Below are positions 52,401-61,288 of a stretch of DNA of 64,000 nucleotides, piece after piece. Each line of letters begins with the position of its first letter. The first letter of the stretch is position 1. Both the position numbers and the translations under genes were made by a program. The notes under the pieces are model-generated. The model did no database searches and was not told the DNA's origin. It saw only the letters and a program-made list of their open reading frames with translations. Source of the stretch: Cladocopium goreaui (lineage: Eukaryota > Sar > Dinophyceae > Suessiales > Symbiodiniaceae); contig CAMXCT020002660.1 of assembly GCA_947184155.2 (NCBI GenBank), positions 1 through 64,000 on the forward strand, written 5' to 3'.

Positions 52401-53735
52401 CTTCATCCTCGGCCGCATAGGTAGCATCTTGCCACTCTTGATCATGCTCTTCGGAGAGGCCTTGTCGCCTTGCCTGAATTCGGTCTTCCATGGTGAGAGC
52501 CTGGACCTTGACAGCCTCATCGTCTGAATCAGCGTTGTCGTGATGCATTGGTTCCAATGCCTGGTCTTCTTCAGGAATGTCTCTCATCCAGGACTCGACC
52601 TCCCCGGGCACCCAGTTGAAGATCTCGATGTCTGCATCAAGCATGATCTTCTCAGGGTCAGGCCGTTGAGGAAGATCTTGTGGTGAGGAGACATTCGAAT
52701 CGATTTCAAGCTGGTACGCGGCCTTCAGGATGGTGAGGTTCGGGTAGTTCTTCTGCTCCTGGAGGTCCTCGATTCTCGGAAGGGTCCTCAAATGATCGTC
52801 GACGCTGATGAGCTTGAGGTAGGAGAGGTGGCAATCAGCGACGGCTTGGAGGAAGTTGGTGACATACTTCCGATTGATGGCGTCATCTTCAAGATGAATC
52901 TTGTCGTACCTCACAGTTCGAGCAAGCATCAGGGTTGTGTCGAGGGTTTGGATATCATGGTCCTCGCGCAGTGCTTTGATGTGGACACGCATGGTCTCGT
53001 TGTAGGCCGCCGGAAGTGCGAAGATGTCCGCATCGGCGTTCCCCACAACCACGATGTCCAGGATTCGGGGTTCATCACGTTTGAGCTGGCCCAATTCATT
53101 CACAGACCGTTCAACTCTGGCCTTTTGCCGCTCACACCAGTTGGCCGTGACCTCCCGGTCGGCAGCAGATTTGTTGTAGGCAGCCCTGTGAATCCAATGG
53201 ACACCTCTGTAACCCCCTTCGCCAAACACATCATTTCCTGCCCACCCAACGATGACCAACACCGGGAGAACCGGGCGACCGTGGGCACGATTGGTGGACT
53301 CGATGTCATCGATGGCCTCGCGGATGTACTGGACGATATGATTCAATCCCTTGCCCCACAACATTTTGGTATATATGCCACGGATGCCTCCCCAGGGTTT
53401 GAGAAGATCGCCTCCGGAAAAACACGAAGCCTTTCCTGCATTGGGGTCAGGTACCAGACAGCAGGTCGACCTCGCCTCCCGGCGGGTAAGGGCACATTGC
53501 CAAAAAGCCATCGGGGGTATTCTTGAAGACCTCAGCCAACGTGTCGTACGCCCCCTCCGCGTTGCCACCACCAAGCATAGGCTCGACGATGTTCGCCAAA
53601 GGGAGTCGGCAGCCCTCCATCTCTCGTAGAAGCACTTGGGGGTCGTCCCAGGTCGCCACCGCGATGGCTCCCTTCAGGGTATTGACCACACCTTCCCACT
53701 GAGTGATTCGTTCAAGGATGGCGGGCCTCCCGGCA
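49420..53735 (-). repeat. Dispersed 12-nt hairpin family B, constant TCCC loop
   Basis: On the + strand NNCC-TCCC-GGNN, where the outer bases are complementary: TGCC/GGCA 49420-49431, GACC/GGTC 49801-49812, CGCC/GGCG 50479-50490, CACCC/GGGTG 50808-50821, GGCC/GGCC 51182-51193, GACC/GGTC 53149-53160 and CGCC/GGCG 53473-53484. An imperfect copy is at 53724-53735 and a variant at 41861-41872. In the transcribed minus strand the loop is GGGA, which fits the GNRA tetraloop pattern. Confidence 0.85.
49489..53574 (-). CDS. SGNH-hydrolase-like plus Tpt1/KptA-like large protein
   Basis: Up to 1361 codons, uninterrupted; real coding probably begins near 53.46 kb, where the upstream frame hands over. 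Residues about 50-265 fit an SGNH hydrolase: GGDLL at the block I position (nucleophile Ser not evident), VIVGWAGND for block III and DKIH for block V. A long acidic linker follows. Residues about 605-870 resemble Tpt1/KptA RNA 2'-phosphotransferase: MSDYLRGHRLFH, VRNSPMRRFRVQ, RIRAIQGHRAF, RVVYHTCDQAAFNSIIKFGL and GRAHNFF. Then come a possible zinc ribbon (RCRHPICGY…CPRCF), a helical part, a Lys-Gly-rich stretch and a Trp/Tyr-rich end (YWVQGYRYTWYWNQQRGWYW). The last two features resemble the Gag linker of copia 1. Assignments are by motif order only. Confidence 0.72.
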   Translation of the reverse strand: MVVATRRGRTTRWLRSSRIPPMAFWQCALTRREARSTCCLVPDPNAGKASCFSGGDLLKPWGGIRGIYTKMLWGKGLNHIVQYIREAIDDIESTNRAHGRPVLPVLVIVGWAGNDVFGEGGYRGVHWIHRAAYNKSAADREVTANWCERQKARVERSVNELGQLKRDEPRILDIVVVGNADADIFALPAAYNETMRVHIKALREDHDIQTLDTTLMLARTVRYDKIHLEDDAINRKYVTNFLQAVADCHLSYLKLISVDDHLRTLPRIEDLQEQKNYPNLTILKAAYQLEIDSNVSSPQDLPQRPDPEKIMLDADIEIFNWVPGEVESWMRDIPEEDQALEPMHHDNADSDDEAVKVQALTMEDRIQARRQGLSEEHDQEWQDATYAAEDEEEEFKGWDLIEDDKRPPGVVASDPVHEEEKDLDLDDLETIALLEVVEEEEFHDVEEGQVEAIDDDDDDDMAVINKVSSMQAEKSDARGDPEPMEVDDQGNKMVQSSSSAKTWKTEMAQSTSSAKTWRTDTTAAASAGATPPDPATKLKPKSKAAKKAMPKRLKVVDEGHGPSTEQFDTSKFASAQDLVWIEPDNMAGVPGRKVGYGRLSSISQAMSDYLRGHRLFHSRPSPEIRRTDLSMDFKALVRHLQGDFAHLREEEVLMVVRNSPMRRFRVQVNGMSSGKLRWTPVRIRAIQGHRAFLVEQGGMSTMIKTMFTFDENFDETKVDDPSVHPAFSAMPEGSPVWHKFPRVVYHTCDQAAFNSIIKFGLIPGGFPYKTGRAHNFFNSTPPWKAEMKKLQGTRAGRPIAIAFDMELMMQMGYKLFATDEAILSPDWISNLPMINAFDTRSGEFFYINRAYVNHRKAYQEVLKQAKAEFDPNDILLSRMDMLMENAQVNFEGIKQRIEFGKLLPFSRREDIEVEKSTATREGEPASGSQLVPGYTVAKMAAMTSTDACGFQRRGRNGPAGGNWSQGQGRHGFELQFKDISYNQIQDSPQVRCRHPICGYLMMDGHLKCPRCFRQMEPVTDANIATEVARREAMARSRGVPFSMDKVIFNHPRRGRVARQPEKGSSSSPTAVRTRSTYGNLRDMARNYVRSFKKRGFKDLVDRLVRDPFFQFNAANQNLVPEALLFIERLAGCVSPTIERTKAQVLGEKLEMATKLIFVPSSEREPDQPLDLHTEVFVSHRGVFLDIGQFAVYVAKFIKPKQRPLPIVYGWGNRDFVPDAADAKEIAKELVEFSKLQWSNFASQQTHKESETTGDDREVSLPHATGTVSRPEHERPHHEQFEPNLGKPARAGPYGQGQGGKGHYKGGGQTKGKGQQKGKGKQGRSPLGGVAYGDYEGDSYWVQGYRYTWYWNQQRGWYWRWT

Positions 53736-53995
53736 ACCGCGCAGGCCTTAGCCATTTGGATTGCACGAGTCAACATGACGACAACGGGCGAGCGAAAGGG
53801 CGCGATGAGTGCACAGCAAGTTAGCTTGAGAGCGGGATGCTGACGGGTAAGAGCTTTATGTATGGCGTCTGTCATGCGGAAAGTGTACTCTTCCGTTTTC
53901 TTGAGAGCAATACCTCTGCCTGGGGCATGACGCCTATTGCATGTGCATTGGAACTTCGACAGTGCTCTACCAACTCCAGCATGATTTGTGGCCAC
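53447..53995 (-). pseudogene. Upstream frame: methyltransferase-like end and unknown domain
   Basis: A 183-codon frame. Its start (FQCTCNRRHAPGRGIALKKTEEYTFRMTDAIHKAL) aligns with the end of the methyltransferase-like module of copia 1 (CTCQTHAE…YNRKLARYILIAVKHA). It therefore continues copia 5 in a third frame. About 140 residues of unknown type follow, running to a stop at 53447, inside the region where the SGNH/KptA frame begins. The copia 5 C-terminus and the SGNH/KptA protein may once have been one polyprotein. Confidence 0.6.
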
Positions 53996-54168
53996 GGTTT
54001 CTTCAATGGGTCATTGTCAGAGTCTTGATTCACCATTCCAAGAGCACATCCGTCAAAATGGTATGCAATCATCTCATACAAACTCAACAGCTTTGCAACT
54101 TTAGCCAGTTTCCAATACCTACATTTCCGTGGCCATTCAAGTGCAATGTGTACTTCACAGTTCAACAT
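53872..54168 (-). pseudogene. Copia 5 methyltransferase-like middle fragment
   Basis: Continues the module in a second frame: LEWPRKCRYWKLAKVAKLL and DGCALG…DPLKKPWPQI correspond to the FELPERNTIW and C.TG…IGKTLKFV segments of copia 1. Overlaps both neighbouring frames, marking two indels. Confidence 0.68.
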
Positions 54169-55561
54169 CCGAATTAAGGAATGACTTCAAGGCAATCCAA
54201 AGTCTGTCAAACTCTCTGACATGTTTCAATACCTTTTCACGTGCACTGGGGTTTTTCATGTTGATATATGTCCATGGTGTACCCCCCGTGCACGGTAGGC
54301 TGATCCATATAAATGGTTTCACATCACCTTTGAAAGAGTTGACATGCTCTGCAATCCTCATTTGGTTTTCAACTTCGTTAAGATCAAATTCTTCTGTGAA
54401 CTGCAGTACTTCACACCCTTCAGACCACTTTCGATTGGTTTGGCTGAGCTTGGATTCCGGATGACAGCACACTTCAACGATCAGTCTCTTGGCATCAGAC
54501 TTGGCAGCGGGTCCCCCCGTGCTTGGCGCAGCAATACTTGGAGGTGTGATGGCCTCCGTAGCCGATGCCAAAGCTTTCTGTGGGGTTGCTTTCTTGGTGG
54601 GGGTTAATGCAAGAAGTTTGACAGCTAGTCTCCATTTTTCTGCACTAACAAATGGTTTAGTGAGAATGTCGGCAGCTTGAAGCATGCTTGGACCATGAAC
54701 TAGTTTGTACCATCTTCTTTTGAATTGTTCTTCCAACCAAGATAGATTAACTCGCTGTGTTTTATCTGTGTGTCGGAAAGTGGGTGATTTTCCGTTCTCA
54801 AGAATTCTAATGGTAGCCTGGTTGTCTTCTACAAATACACCTTTTATCGACCGCGGGGAAAACATGGAAATCATGCACTCTCCCTCTTTCTCACGTCCTA
54901 CGAACTCGTAGTCAGTGATGGCTTCACGGATTTCGACAGATTCGATGTTGTAGTCGGACTCATAGGGACCATAAACCTTGAAGAAAGTCTTGCCGGTCCA
55001 CTCCCCATTGATCGGGTAGTCAACTTTGACCTTCCAATTGTCCTGCATGAAGTCAACCGTTCCGTCCTTTAGCATCACGGTGGTTCGAGCACATCCGATA
55101 CGCTTAAGGTTAATGGGTGACTTGGGCATGTCAATGGGTGTGAACAAATGTGACCTTGGCTTTGTATGGACTCGGATAAGCAATCTTCTACTTCTCATGA
55201 ATTGCCAGTATTCCCCATTGGATTCTTTTTGGGTTTCGATGTCATGCCTTGGCAAACCTCCCGGAATGCTGTCTTTTCCTACTGTCTCCCCCCCCGCGTT
55301 CTGGAGGTATGCCCACAAACCGGAGGAAGGTAGACCGACAGCTCTGAGGGACACGTTTGCACTTACTACTTCACTTTCGGTGCTTGACATTGCAACGGCA
55401 GTTTGTTTCTTGCTGAATGCTGTAAGCGGGAAGTACGTGTTGGGCCCAACAAGAACTAACAAACAACCACTGGTGGATCGATTGTCATATTCTCCTGCAT
55501 GATCTGCGTCTGCAAATAGCCAAAGCCTACATTCACTCACCTTGTCCCCTATGAAAGCTCT
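54155..55561 (-). pseudogene. Copia 5 RNase H with large insertion and methyltransferase-like start
   Basis: Minus-strand copia fragment whose 5' side is cut at 55562 by YR element 3. RNase H shows FADADHAG near 55.50 kb, SSTESEVVSA near 55.37 kb, VEDNQATIRI near 54.82 kb and QAADILTK near 54.67 kb. Between the Glu and the following Asp lie about 180 residues instead of the few dozen seen in copia 1-4; they contain RVHTKPRSHLFTP and KRIGCARTTV. After RNase H comes the methyltransferase-like module (LIVEVCCHPESKL, WISLPCTGGTPW) up to a stop at 54155, continued in other frames downstream. Confidence 0.8.
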
Positions 55562-55976
55562 TTGCTTATGACATAAAGTTGAGAACAAACCAAAACACGC
55601 GTGAAAAGGAATCGCTATAAACCGTTGTTTCAAACACGCGACTACAAATCTAAAACGTAAGTGAGGCTATCGCCACGGTAAGAATAAAACAACATATATA
55701 CAGTGAATATAAAACATATATATATATATTCACAGCTGAGGTGCAACGAATCAAACTCGGTCAATGTTTTCCCAGCGCACGGCTGAACGATTGGGGATGT
55801 TCAACTGAACTTCTGAAAGTTTTCCTGTTGGAAACTTTTTGCACAACTTTCTGAGTCTTTTCAATCCCTCGATCGAAAAGAAAAGCACTTTGCTTTTTCA
55901 AGGCACAAGTTGCCTTTCAAGCACTCCGCTTCTGAACTTTGAAGTTTGCTCCACAAACTACAACTTTGTTTTTCCC
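55562..55976 (-). repeat. YR element 3 repeat B2 (415 bp)
   Basis: Matches 56397-56813; the 2-bp length difference is one TA unit near 55725. Confidence 0.93.
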
Positions 55977-56396
55977 TTCCCTTTTGGAAATTTTTGGGTT
56001 TTGGGTGGGAGGGACAAAAATTGGAAAAAGGATTTGAATCCCTCCGCACCCGCCCTTGACTTGTAAAATTCCGCGAGTAACATTGATTGAACTTCATCAA
56101 TTTGGTTTGTGTTTTTATTGCAAACAACGTTTGGAGAAACGACCTGAAACCTTGAACTTGACAAACGAAGTTTCACATATGAAACTAAAACGACACATGC
56201 ATTAAAGAAACGGATGAAAGCCAAGCACTTCGCTTGAAACATTCGGTTCACTTCATCAGATTCTTTTTTTAAAAAAATACAATTTTGTCGAAACAAATAA
56301 AAGTGTTTTGGTTTGCAAGAAAGTTGTCAAACAACTTTCAAACGGTTTCAACTTTGTTGTCATAATTCATCATGAGTTTTCAACGTAACTCAAGTA
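55977..56396 (-). repeat. YR element 3 repeat A2 (internal)
   Basis: The 420 bp between the two B copies, the place of A2 in elements 1 and 2. Its partner A1 is outside the window. It contains the GGGTGGGAGGG…CCCTCC…CCCTTGA block conserved among the elements. Confidence 0.75.
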
Positions 56397-56813
56397 TTGC
56401 TTATGACATAAAGTTGAGAACAAACCAAAACACGCGTGAAAAGGAATCGCTATAAACCGTTGTTTCAAACACGCGACTACAAATCTAAAACGTAAGTGAG
56501 GCTATCGCCACGGTAAGAATAAAACAACATATATACAGTGAATATAAAACATATATATATATATATTCACAGCTGAGGTGCAACGAATCAAACTCGGTCA
56601 ATGTTTTCCCAGCGCACGGCTGAACGATTGGGGATGTTCAACTGAACTTCTGAAAGTTTTCCTGTTGGAAACTTTTTGCACAACTTTCTGAGTCTTTTCA
56701 ATCCCTCGATCGAAAAGAAAAGCACTTTGCTTTTTCAAGGCACAAGTTGCCTTTCAAGCACTCCGCTTCTGAACTTTGAAGTTTGCTCCACAAACTACAA
56801 CTTTGTTTTTCCC
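56397..56813 (-). repeat. YR element 3 repeat B1 (417 bp)
   Basis: Inner copy of the repeat, ending 9 bp before the pol stop at 56822. Confidence 0.93.
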
Positions 56814-56821
56814 CATTTCCT

Positions 56822-59800
56822 TCAGCCATGCTTTTCGTCTTGCAAAACGGTATGGAGTTTCTTGGAATCAAACGGGCAAGTTGCTTCTACAAAGACATAG
56901 TCTGGCAAAATCTCGCGCAACTCTTTCCACTTGCCTCTGGAAGGAAGATCCGAGATGTTTGACTGAGAAGGGACCCTGCAGAACCAAGGCAAAAACGGCT
57001 TGGCGCAGTCCAGCCTTTCAAGCAGGATCAAAAGAGACTTCATCGTATCTTCCGAACTGTATCCTTTGATAAGCGCGTCAACATCGCCTTGGTTATCAAT
57101 GAAGCACACGCATTTGCAGTTGTCTAACCGGTCTTTCCATACATGTCGTGCCACACATACTGCGTACAACTCAGTCAAAGCAACAGGGTGTTTCTTTCCA
57201 GCTCTCTTCCACGACTTTGCAACTTCGGAACTAACATGCGCCCCAAAAGCTTCTACACGGCCTCCATCTCTTGGGTCAAACAAAACTCCGCCTACAGTGC
57301 ATGAAATGTCATCGCCAGCAGGTTCACACGCACCATCTGTAAACAAAATTAAAGGCATGGAAGCGCTTTCAACCTTTAAAGACCTTGGCTCAGCTTTCTG
57401 GTACCTCAAAAGCAAATTCTTTAGAGCATCCATTTGTGCATCTGAGAGCACAACACTTTGCAACTTACTCCGCTCCATGACTCTCAGTTCAGACAAAGCC
57501 AGCCGTCCTTCTCTTCCCATAAATTGACTTTCCACAGACAAAGCTCTTCCAAAAAGTGACGGCAGGTCTTTCGTGACAACCCTGCCAGAAGCGATGATAT
57601 GTTGCACGGTGGACTTCAACTCGTCCATCCTGCTGGGCTTGTTCGCAACCTTGATTGTCCCAGTACTCGCATGCTGTAGGTCGAGCATGACTCCAAGCAT
57701 TTCTGCAGTTTCTGCAAAAGGGAGTTCCTTGTCCAGTGAACACTCGAACCCAAGCATCGACGTCAACGCCCTGATTGCGGCTGACGAATGGTCTGCAAGA
57801 ACTTTGAAATCCACCACAGGAAAATCGTCATAATAATTTGTCCACGCTACGTCCAGTTGCAATCCCAACATATGTAGGAGTCTTGAGATCCTGTTGAAAT
57901 GTAAAACAGATGCCACACTTCCAAATGGAAGTGTTTTTGAAACGAACCCCATCACCGTCCCGTTGCTCGGCTTCTTGAGGATTAGGGTTGAATACCTGCG
58001 GCGTTCGGGACATATGGGAAATTGTTTGTACGCAGATTTCAAGTCCACAGTTTTTGCAACCAACTGGATTGCACCTTCTGGCATCTGCTTCCATTCGGGA
58101 TTAACGCTCCCACACAGTTTTTCGCCAGAGGCCAGCGTGAAGTCAAAACGATTCTCAGACACACAGTACCTGACGAAGCAGCACGCCATCCACACAATCT
58201 CATCCAATGCCTTCAAGTCAACCTTTTCCAGATAAGAGAAGGTTGAGTTGACACCACGCTCTGAAAAATCGTCTATGGCCCTCCACTTCGAATGCTGCCA
58301 CACTGCAAAGCGGCGTACCGGCAACCAATTGTCCTCAAACAGTACATCCAATTCGCACTTGGAGTAGGGACCATCCAACCAGTGTTTTTGTTTCATCTCT
58401 TGCATGGTTGCTTCCCACAACTCTTCTTCGTAGTCCATTTTGGGAGAAGCTTGGACCTTGCCCCAAAGTGCCGGTTTCAGAAATTTCAGCTGCTTGACGA
58501 GTTCCTCTTCTGTAAGAGACCTTGGTTTTATATCTGCAGTAAAAACTCCCGACGGTTCTTGCAACCCTATGAGTTTGAAGCCTTGCCTGATTTCTTGATG
58601 TATGCTCTTGTCGGGCCAGTCGAAGTCAGTCGCAAGCTTCTCCAGCAGAGCCAAGTGTTTGCCCTTTAAAACCAGGGCGCAGCCAGAGTCCATGTTGGAG
58701 AAAATTTGGTGGTTTGCTTCTGCCAGTGAATCTGCTAGGTCCCTCCACGTCTTAATTGTCTCAAGCCGCAACTTCATAGTTTCGAGAGGCGATCTGCCTA
58801 GGATCCTGCAAACCACTTTCAGCAATGAATCAGGTACAGCCCTGAACGAATCAAAGGGGTGTATGACATTTGTTGCCAATTTGAAAAAGTCCTGCATTGT
58901 CCTGTATATGCCAAAAACTCGTATGACAAATTGGTCTTCATCTCCAGCATTCCCCCTTTTTGCTTTAGCACATCGTAAAAGTTTGCTGCCTGCTGGAACG
59001 CCTGCAAATGGTTCAAGCAAAGTACGCTTGTCTGAAAGCAGTGGTTCATCCTGAGAAGCGGTTCGAACCGTCTTCACTTGGGCATACTCAGGCACAAGAG
59101 GGGCAATTTTTCTGCCCCGTGGTTGTTTGTGTGTGGCAACCCTTGCATCCAATAGGGCTGTCTTGTCATACAGGCCGTCAGTAACCTGCAGGTCAGCGAT
59201 GCCAGCCAAGTCTGCTAGCACATTTGCAAAACGCTCACAAAAGGTCTTCGGATACGCAGCCTCTTTGCTAGTGTCAAATACAACATGTCCATTTTCATTC
59301 TTGTGAGACCACGGCAAGTGTTCGTGATCTCCTTGACAGTAGCCAGCGAGCACTCTAAATTGCGCTCGATTGGTGAGCAGTGCAGTAAGCTTTTTCCGTT
59401 CGCTACCATGAATGCATGAATGAAAGAGTATAAAAATAGCCGCCGCTATTAACATTTTGTAATCCTCAATGCTCCAAAGGTAGCTGCGTCCAGGGTTCTC
59501 AATGCTCCATCCAATCTGAAGAAAATTCAACCAGAAACAAAAGGCTGCAAGGTGGATATAAATCGAATTTGCAGATTCGACTTTGTCTTTCCAAAAACCA
59601 GTTAGCCACGGAAATCCCAAGGGGTACTCTTCTGAACGCAGTGGTGGAGGCCCATGTTGATCGTCCGCAAGAGGGACATCTCTCGCTCTCGAAGCTGTGC
59701 CGCATGGTGGAGCGGCATGAAAGTGAAAAGGTCGACGCGACCGTGCCAGATGCTCTAAGAAACTCCATGTAGATCGTTTTCGCAAATCTAATTCCACAAC

Positions 59801-59959
59801 ATGCACAAAAGGTCGATGCTTGTTGCCATGAAAATCAATTGCTAACACATCGAAGCCTGACCTGGCAACACACGAACTTAGTAATGCACTGCCACAACAA
59901 GCTTCAATGAAAAGAAAAGGTTCTTTCAAGCACCTCTCCGGTTTTTCTCCAATTGCCAC
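56822..59959 (-). CDS. Methyltransferase-like/RT/RNase H polyprotein of YR element 3
   Basis: 1045 codons from ATG 59959, intact. Methyltransferase-like part: FIEACCGSALLSSCVARSGF, AIDFHG, HAAPPCGTASRARD, WSIENPGRSYLW, CIHGSERKK. RT: WRAIDDFSERG, VDLKSAYKQFP (about residue 638), TLPFGSVASV, YYDDFPVV (about 708). RNase H: FTDGACEPAGDD (about 876), LTELYAVCVA, FIDNQGDVDALIKG and PSQSNISDLPSRGKW. Same order as element 1, clearly diverged. All expected catalytic Asp residues are present, so the protein could be active. Confidence 0.87.
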   Translation of the reverse strand: MAIGEKPERCLKEPFLFIEACCGSALLSSCVARSGFDVLAIDFHGNKHRPFVHVVELDLRKRSTWSFLEHLARSRRPFHFHAAPPCGTASRARDVPLADDQHGPPPLRSEEYPLGFPWLTGFWKDKVESANSIYIHLAAFCFWLNFLQIGWSIENPGRSYLWSIEDYKMLIAAAIFILFHSCIHGSERKKLTALLTNRAQFRVLAGYCQGDHEHLPWSHKNENGHVVFDTSKEAAYPKTFCERFANVLADLAGIADLQVTDGLYDKTALLDARVATHKQPRGRKIAPLVPEYAQVKTVRTASQDEPLLSDKRTLLEPFAGVPAGSKLLRCAKAKRGNAGDEDQFVIRVFGIYRTMQDFFKLATNVIHPFDSFRAVPDSLLKVVCRILGRSPLETMKLRLETIKTWRDLADSLAEANHQIFSNMDSGCALVLKGKHLALLEKLATDFDWPDKSIHQEIRQGFKLIGLQEPSGVFTADIKPRSLTEEELVKQLKFLKPALWGKVQASPKMDYEEELWEATMQEMKQKHWLDGPYSKCELDVLFEDNWLPVRRFAVWQHSKWRAIDDFSERGVNSTFSYLEKVDLKALDEIVWMACCFVRYCVSENRFDFTLASGEKLCGSVNPEWKQMPEGAIQLVAKTVDLKSAYKQFPICPERRRYSTLILKKPSNGTVMGFVSKTLPFGSVASVLHFNRISRLLHMLGLQLDVAWTNYYDDFPVVDFKVLADHSSAAIRALTSMLGFECSLDKELPFAETAEMLGVMLDLQHASTGTIKVANKPSRMDELKSTVQHIIASGRVVTKDLPSLFGRALSVESQFMGREGRLALSELRVMERSKLQSVVLSDAQMDALKNLLLRYQKAEPRSLKVESASMPLILFTDGACEPAGDDISCTVGGVLFDPRDGGRVEAFGAHVSSEVAKSWKRAGKKHPVALTELYAVCVARHVWKDRLDNCKCVCFIDNQGDVDALIKGYSSEDTMKSLLILLERLDCAKPFLPWFCRVPSQSNISDLPSRGKWKELREILPDYVFVEATCPFDSKKLHTVLQDEKHG

Positions 59960-60064
59960 TTCGGGAATTGAAGTTGGTACGTCACCTTCGTGACTTGAAC
60001 TTGTAGGTGATTCTGCGGTTTGCAGCTCACCTTCATGACTTTCCTTGCACTCTTGGTCATGTAG

Positions 60065-61288
60065 TCAAGAGCCCGATGACTTAGTGGGGCAATTGACATA
60101 GGCATGGTGTTTGCCACACTTTGGCAATGCACATACATGGTATCCTCTATCACAACGTCCAGCATTGACCTTGTTTGTACATGTCCCCAAGTTGAAACCG
60201 TAACAGATTGCATCTCTTGCATTTGTGGTGGCTCTGCAGCCTCCATTGAGAAGCACCAAAGGTATCTTTGGAGATCCCTTGTTCTTTCCCTGCATCTTGC
60301 CTTTGCCTTTGCTTTTTCCAGGGTTTTGCGGCTTATATGGACTAGGCCTGTTTGGGGCAGGCTTCTCTTCGCTTTTGTATTCCGTACTCTTACCCATCAA
60401 CGGTTGGAGCAGATGAACCACCTCTGGTTTGTTCATGCAATCTTCAAAGACTAGGTCTAGCGGCCTACCGTTGACTGTGGCCTGAACACCGTGCCTTGTG
60501 GCGTTGGCAAGCTCTTCAAAGAGCTTTTTGTCGGCTTCGAGCACCTGGCGAAATGAAGTCCTTGTGTAACCTGCAGGAGGTGCTTGCAATCTCACTTTGA
60601 GCACACGGTCAACCCATAATTGGTGGGTCTTGAACTCCAACAGATTAGCCTGGTCCATGCTCAAGCCCCTACGCTGGAGTGCGTACTGAAGCAAAATCTC
60701 GGTTGAGGTATCTGCTACGGGGTCTGGCTTTTTCCCTTCAACTTTAAGCTTGCCACTGAAATCCACTGCAAACAAATGTTCTGTGCGAACTTCTTTGTCA
60801 ATCTCTGCTTCTTTTGCTGTATACTTTTCCCAAGGCACAAATCGAAGCCTGTTTGCTTCGTACATCGCACAAAACAAATCAACAAGTCCATCACTTGGTT
60901 CCAGGGGCCCACGCAATGTCAAGCCTGTGATGCGCTTGACCTGCCTTTCATAAAGGTCCGCACGCTCTGGCTGCGTCAACTTACGTGTCTGGACATCTTC
61001 ACTCCTTTCCAGTTGTTGTTTCATTTCTTGTGTGACAAGTGAATAGGATTCATGCAAAAGCTTCCGAAATGATGCCAACTCTCCCAGCGTAGGGTCCCTG
61101 CCAAGGACTGTTTTAACAGTCTTCACAAACTCTGCATCATCGCCGGCACCAGGCACGTATGAACTTGCAAATGCAAACTTTGAAAGAGTGTTGAGTCCAG
61201 CGCCATCCAAACTTGCACGGATCTCTTCACTCAATCCTGCTGCTGCTGCCCTGTCTCTGAAAACTGGCAAGCTGTCAGCAAATGACAT
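60065..61288 (-). CDS. Gag-like protein of YR element 3
   Basis: 407 codons from ATG 61288. The N-terminal helical domain matches elements 1 and 2 (SFRKLLHESYSL; QVKRITGLTLRGPLEPSDGLVDL). A basic linker with KSKGKGKMQGKNKG follows, then a CCCH-like cluster (CYGFNLGTC…CDRGYH) and a further Cys/His group (CALPKCGKHHAYVNC). The stop is 105 bp before the pol ATG. Inferred role: nucleic-acid-binding structural protein. Confidence 0.83.
   Translation of the reverse strand: MSFADSLPVFRDRAAAAGLSEEIRASLDGAGLNTLSKFAFASSYVPGAGDDAEFVKTVKTVLGRDPTLGELASFRKLLHESYSLVTQEMKQQLERSEDVQTRKLTQPERADLYERQVKRITGLTLRGPLEPSDGLVDLFCAMYEANRLRFVPWEKYTAKEAEIDKEVRTEHLFAVDFSGKLKVEGKKPDPVADTSTEILLQYALQRRGLSMDQANLLEFKTHQLWVDRVLKVRLQAPPAGYTRTSFRQVLEADKKLFEELANATRHGVQATVNGRPLDLVFEDCMNKPEVVHLLQPLMGKSTEYKSEEKPAPNRPSPYKPQNPGKSKGKGKMQGKNKGSPKIPLVLLNGGCRATTNARDAICYGFNLGTCTNKVNAGRCDRGYHVCALPKCGKHHAYVNCPTKSSGS

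Noticed and set aside
52131-55300. Recurring CCCCCCGTGC-type runs (near 52138, 54282, 54514 and 55288)
   Set aside because: Only four loose copies without complementary arms or fixed length; may be chance or slippage in G/C runs.
42008-56560. (TA)n runs within the YR repeats
   Set aside because: Simple microsatellites; they vary by one unit between repeat copies and need no special explanation.
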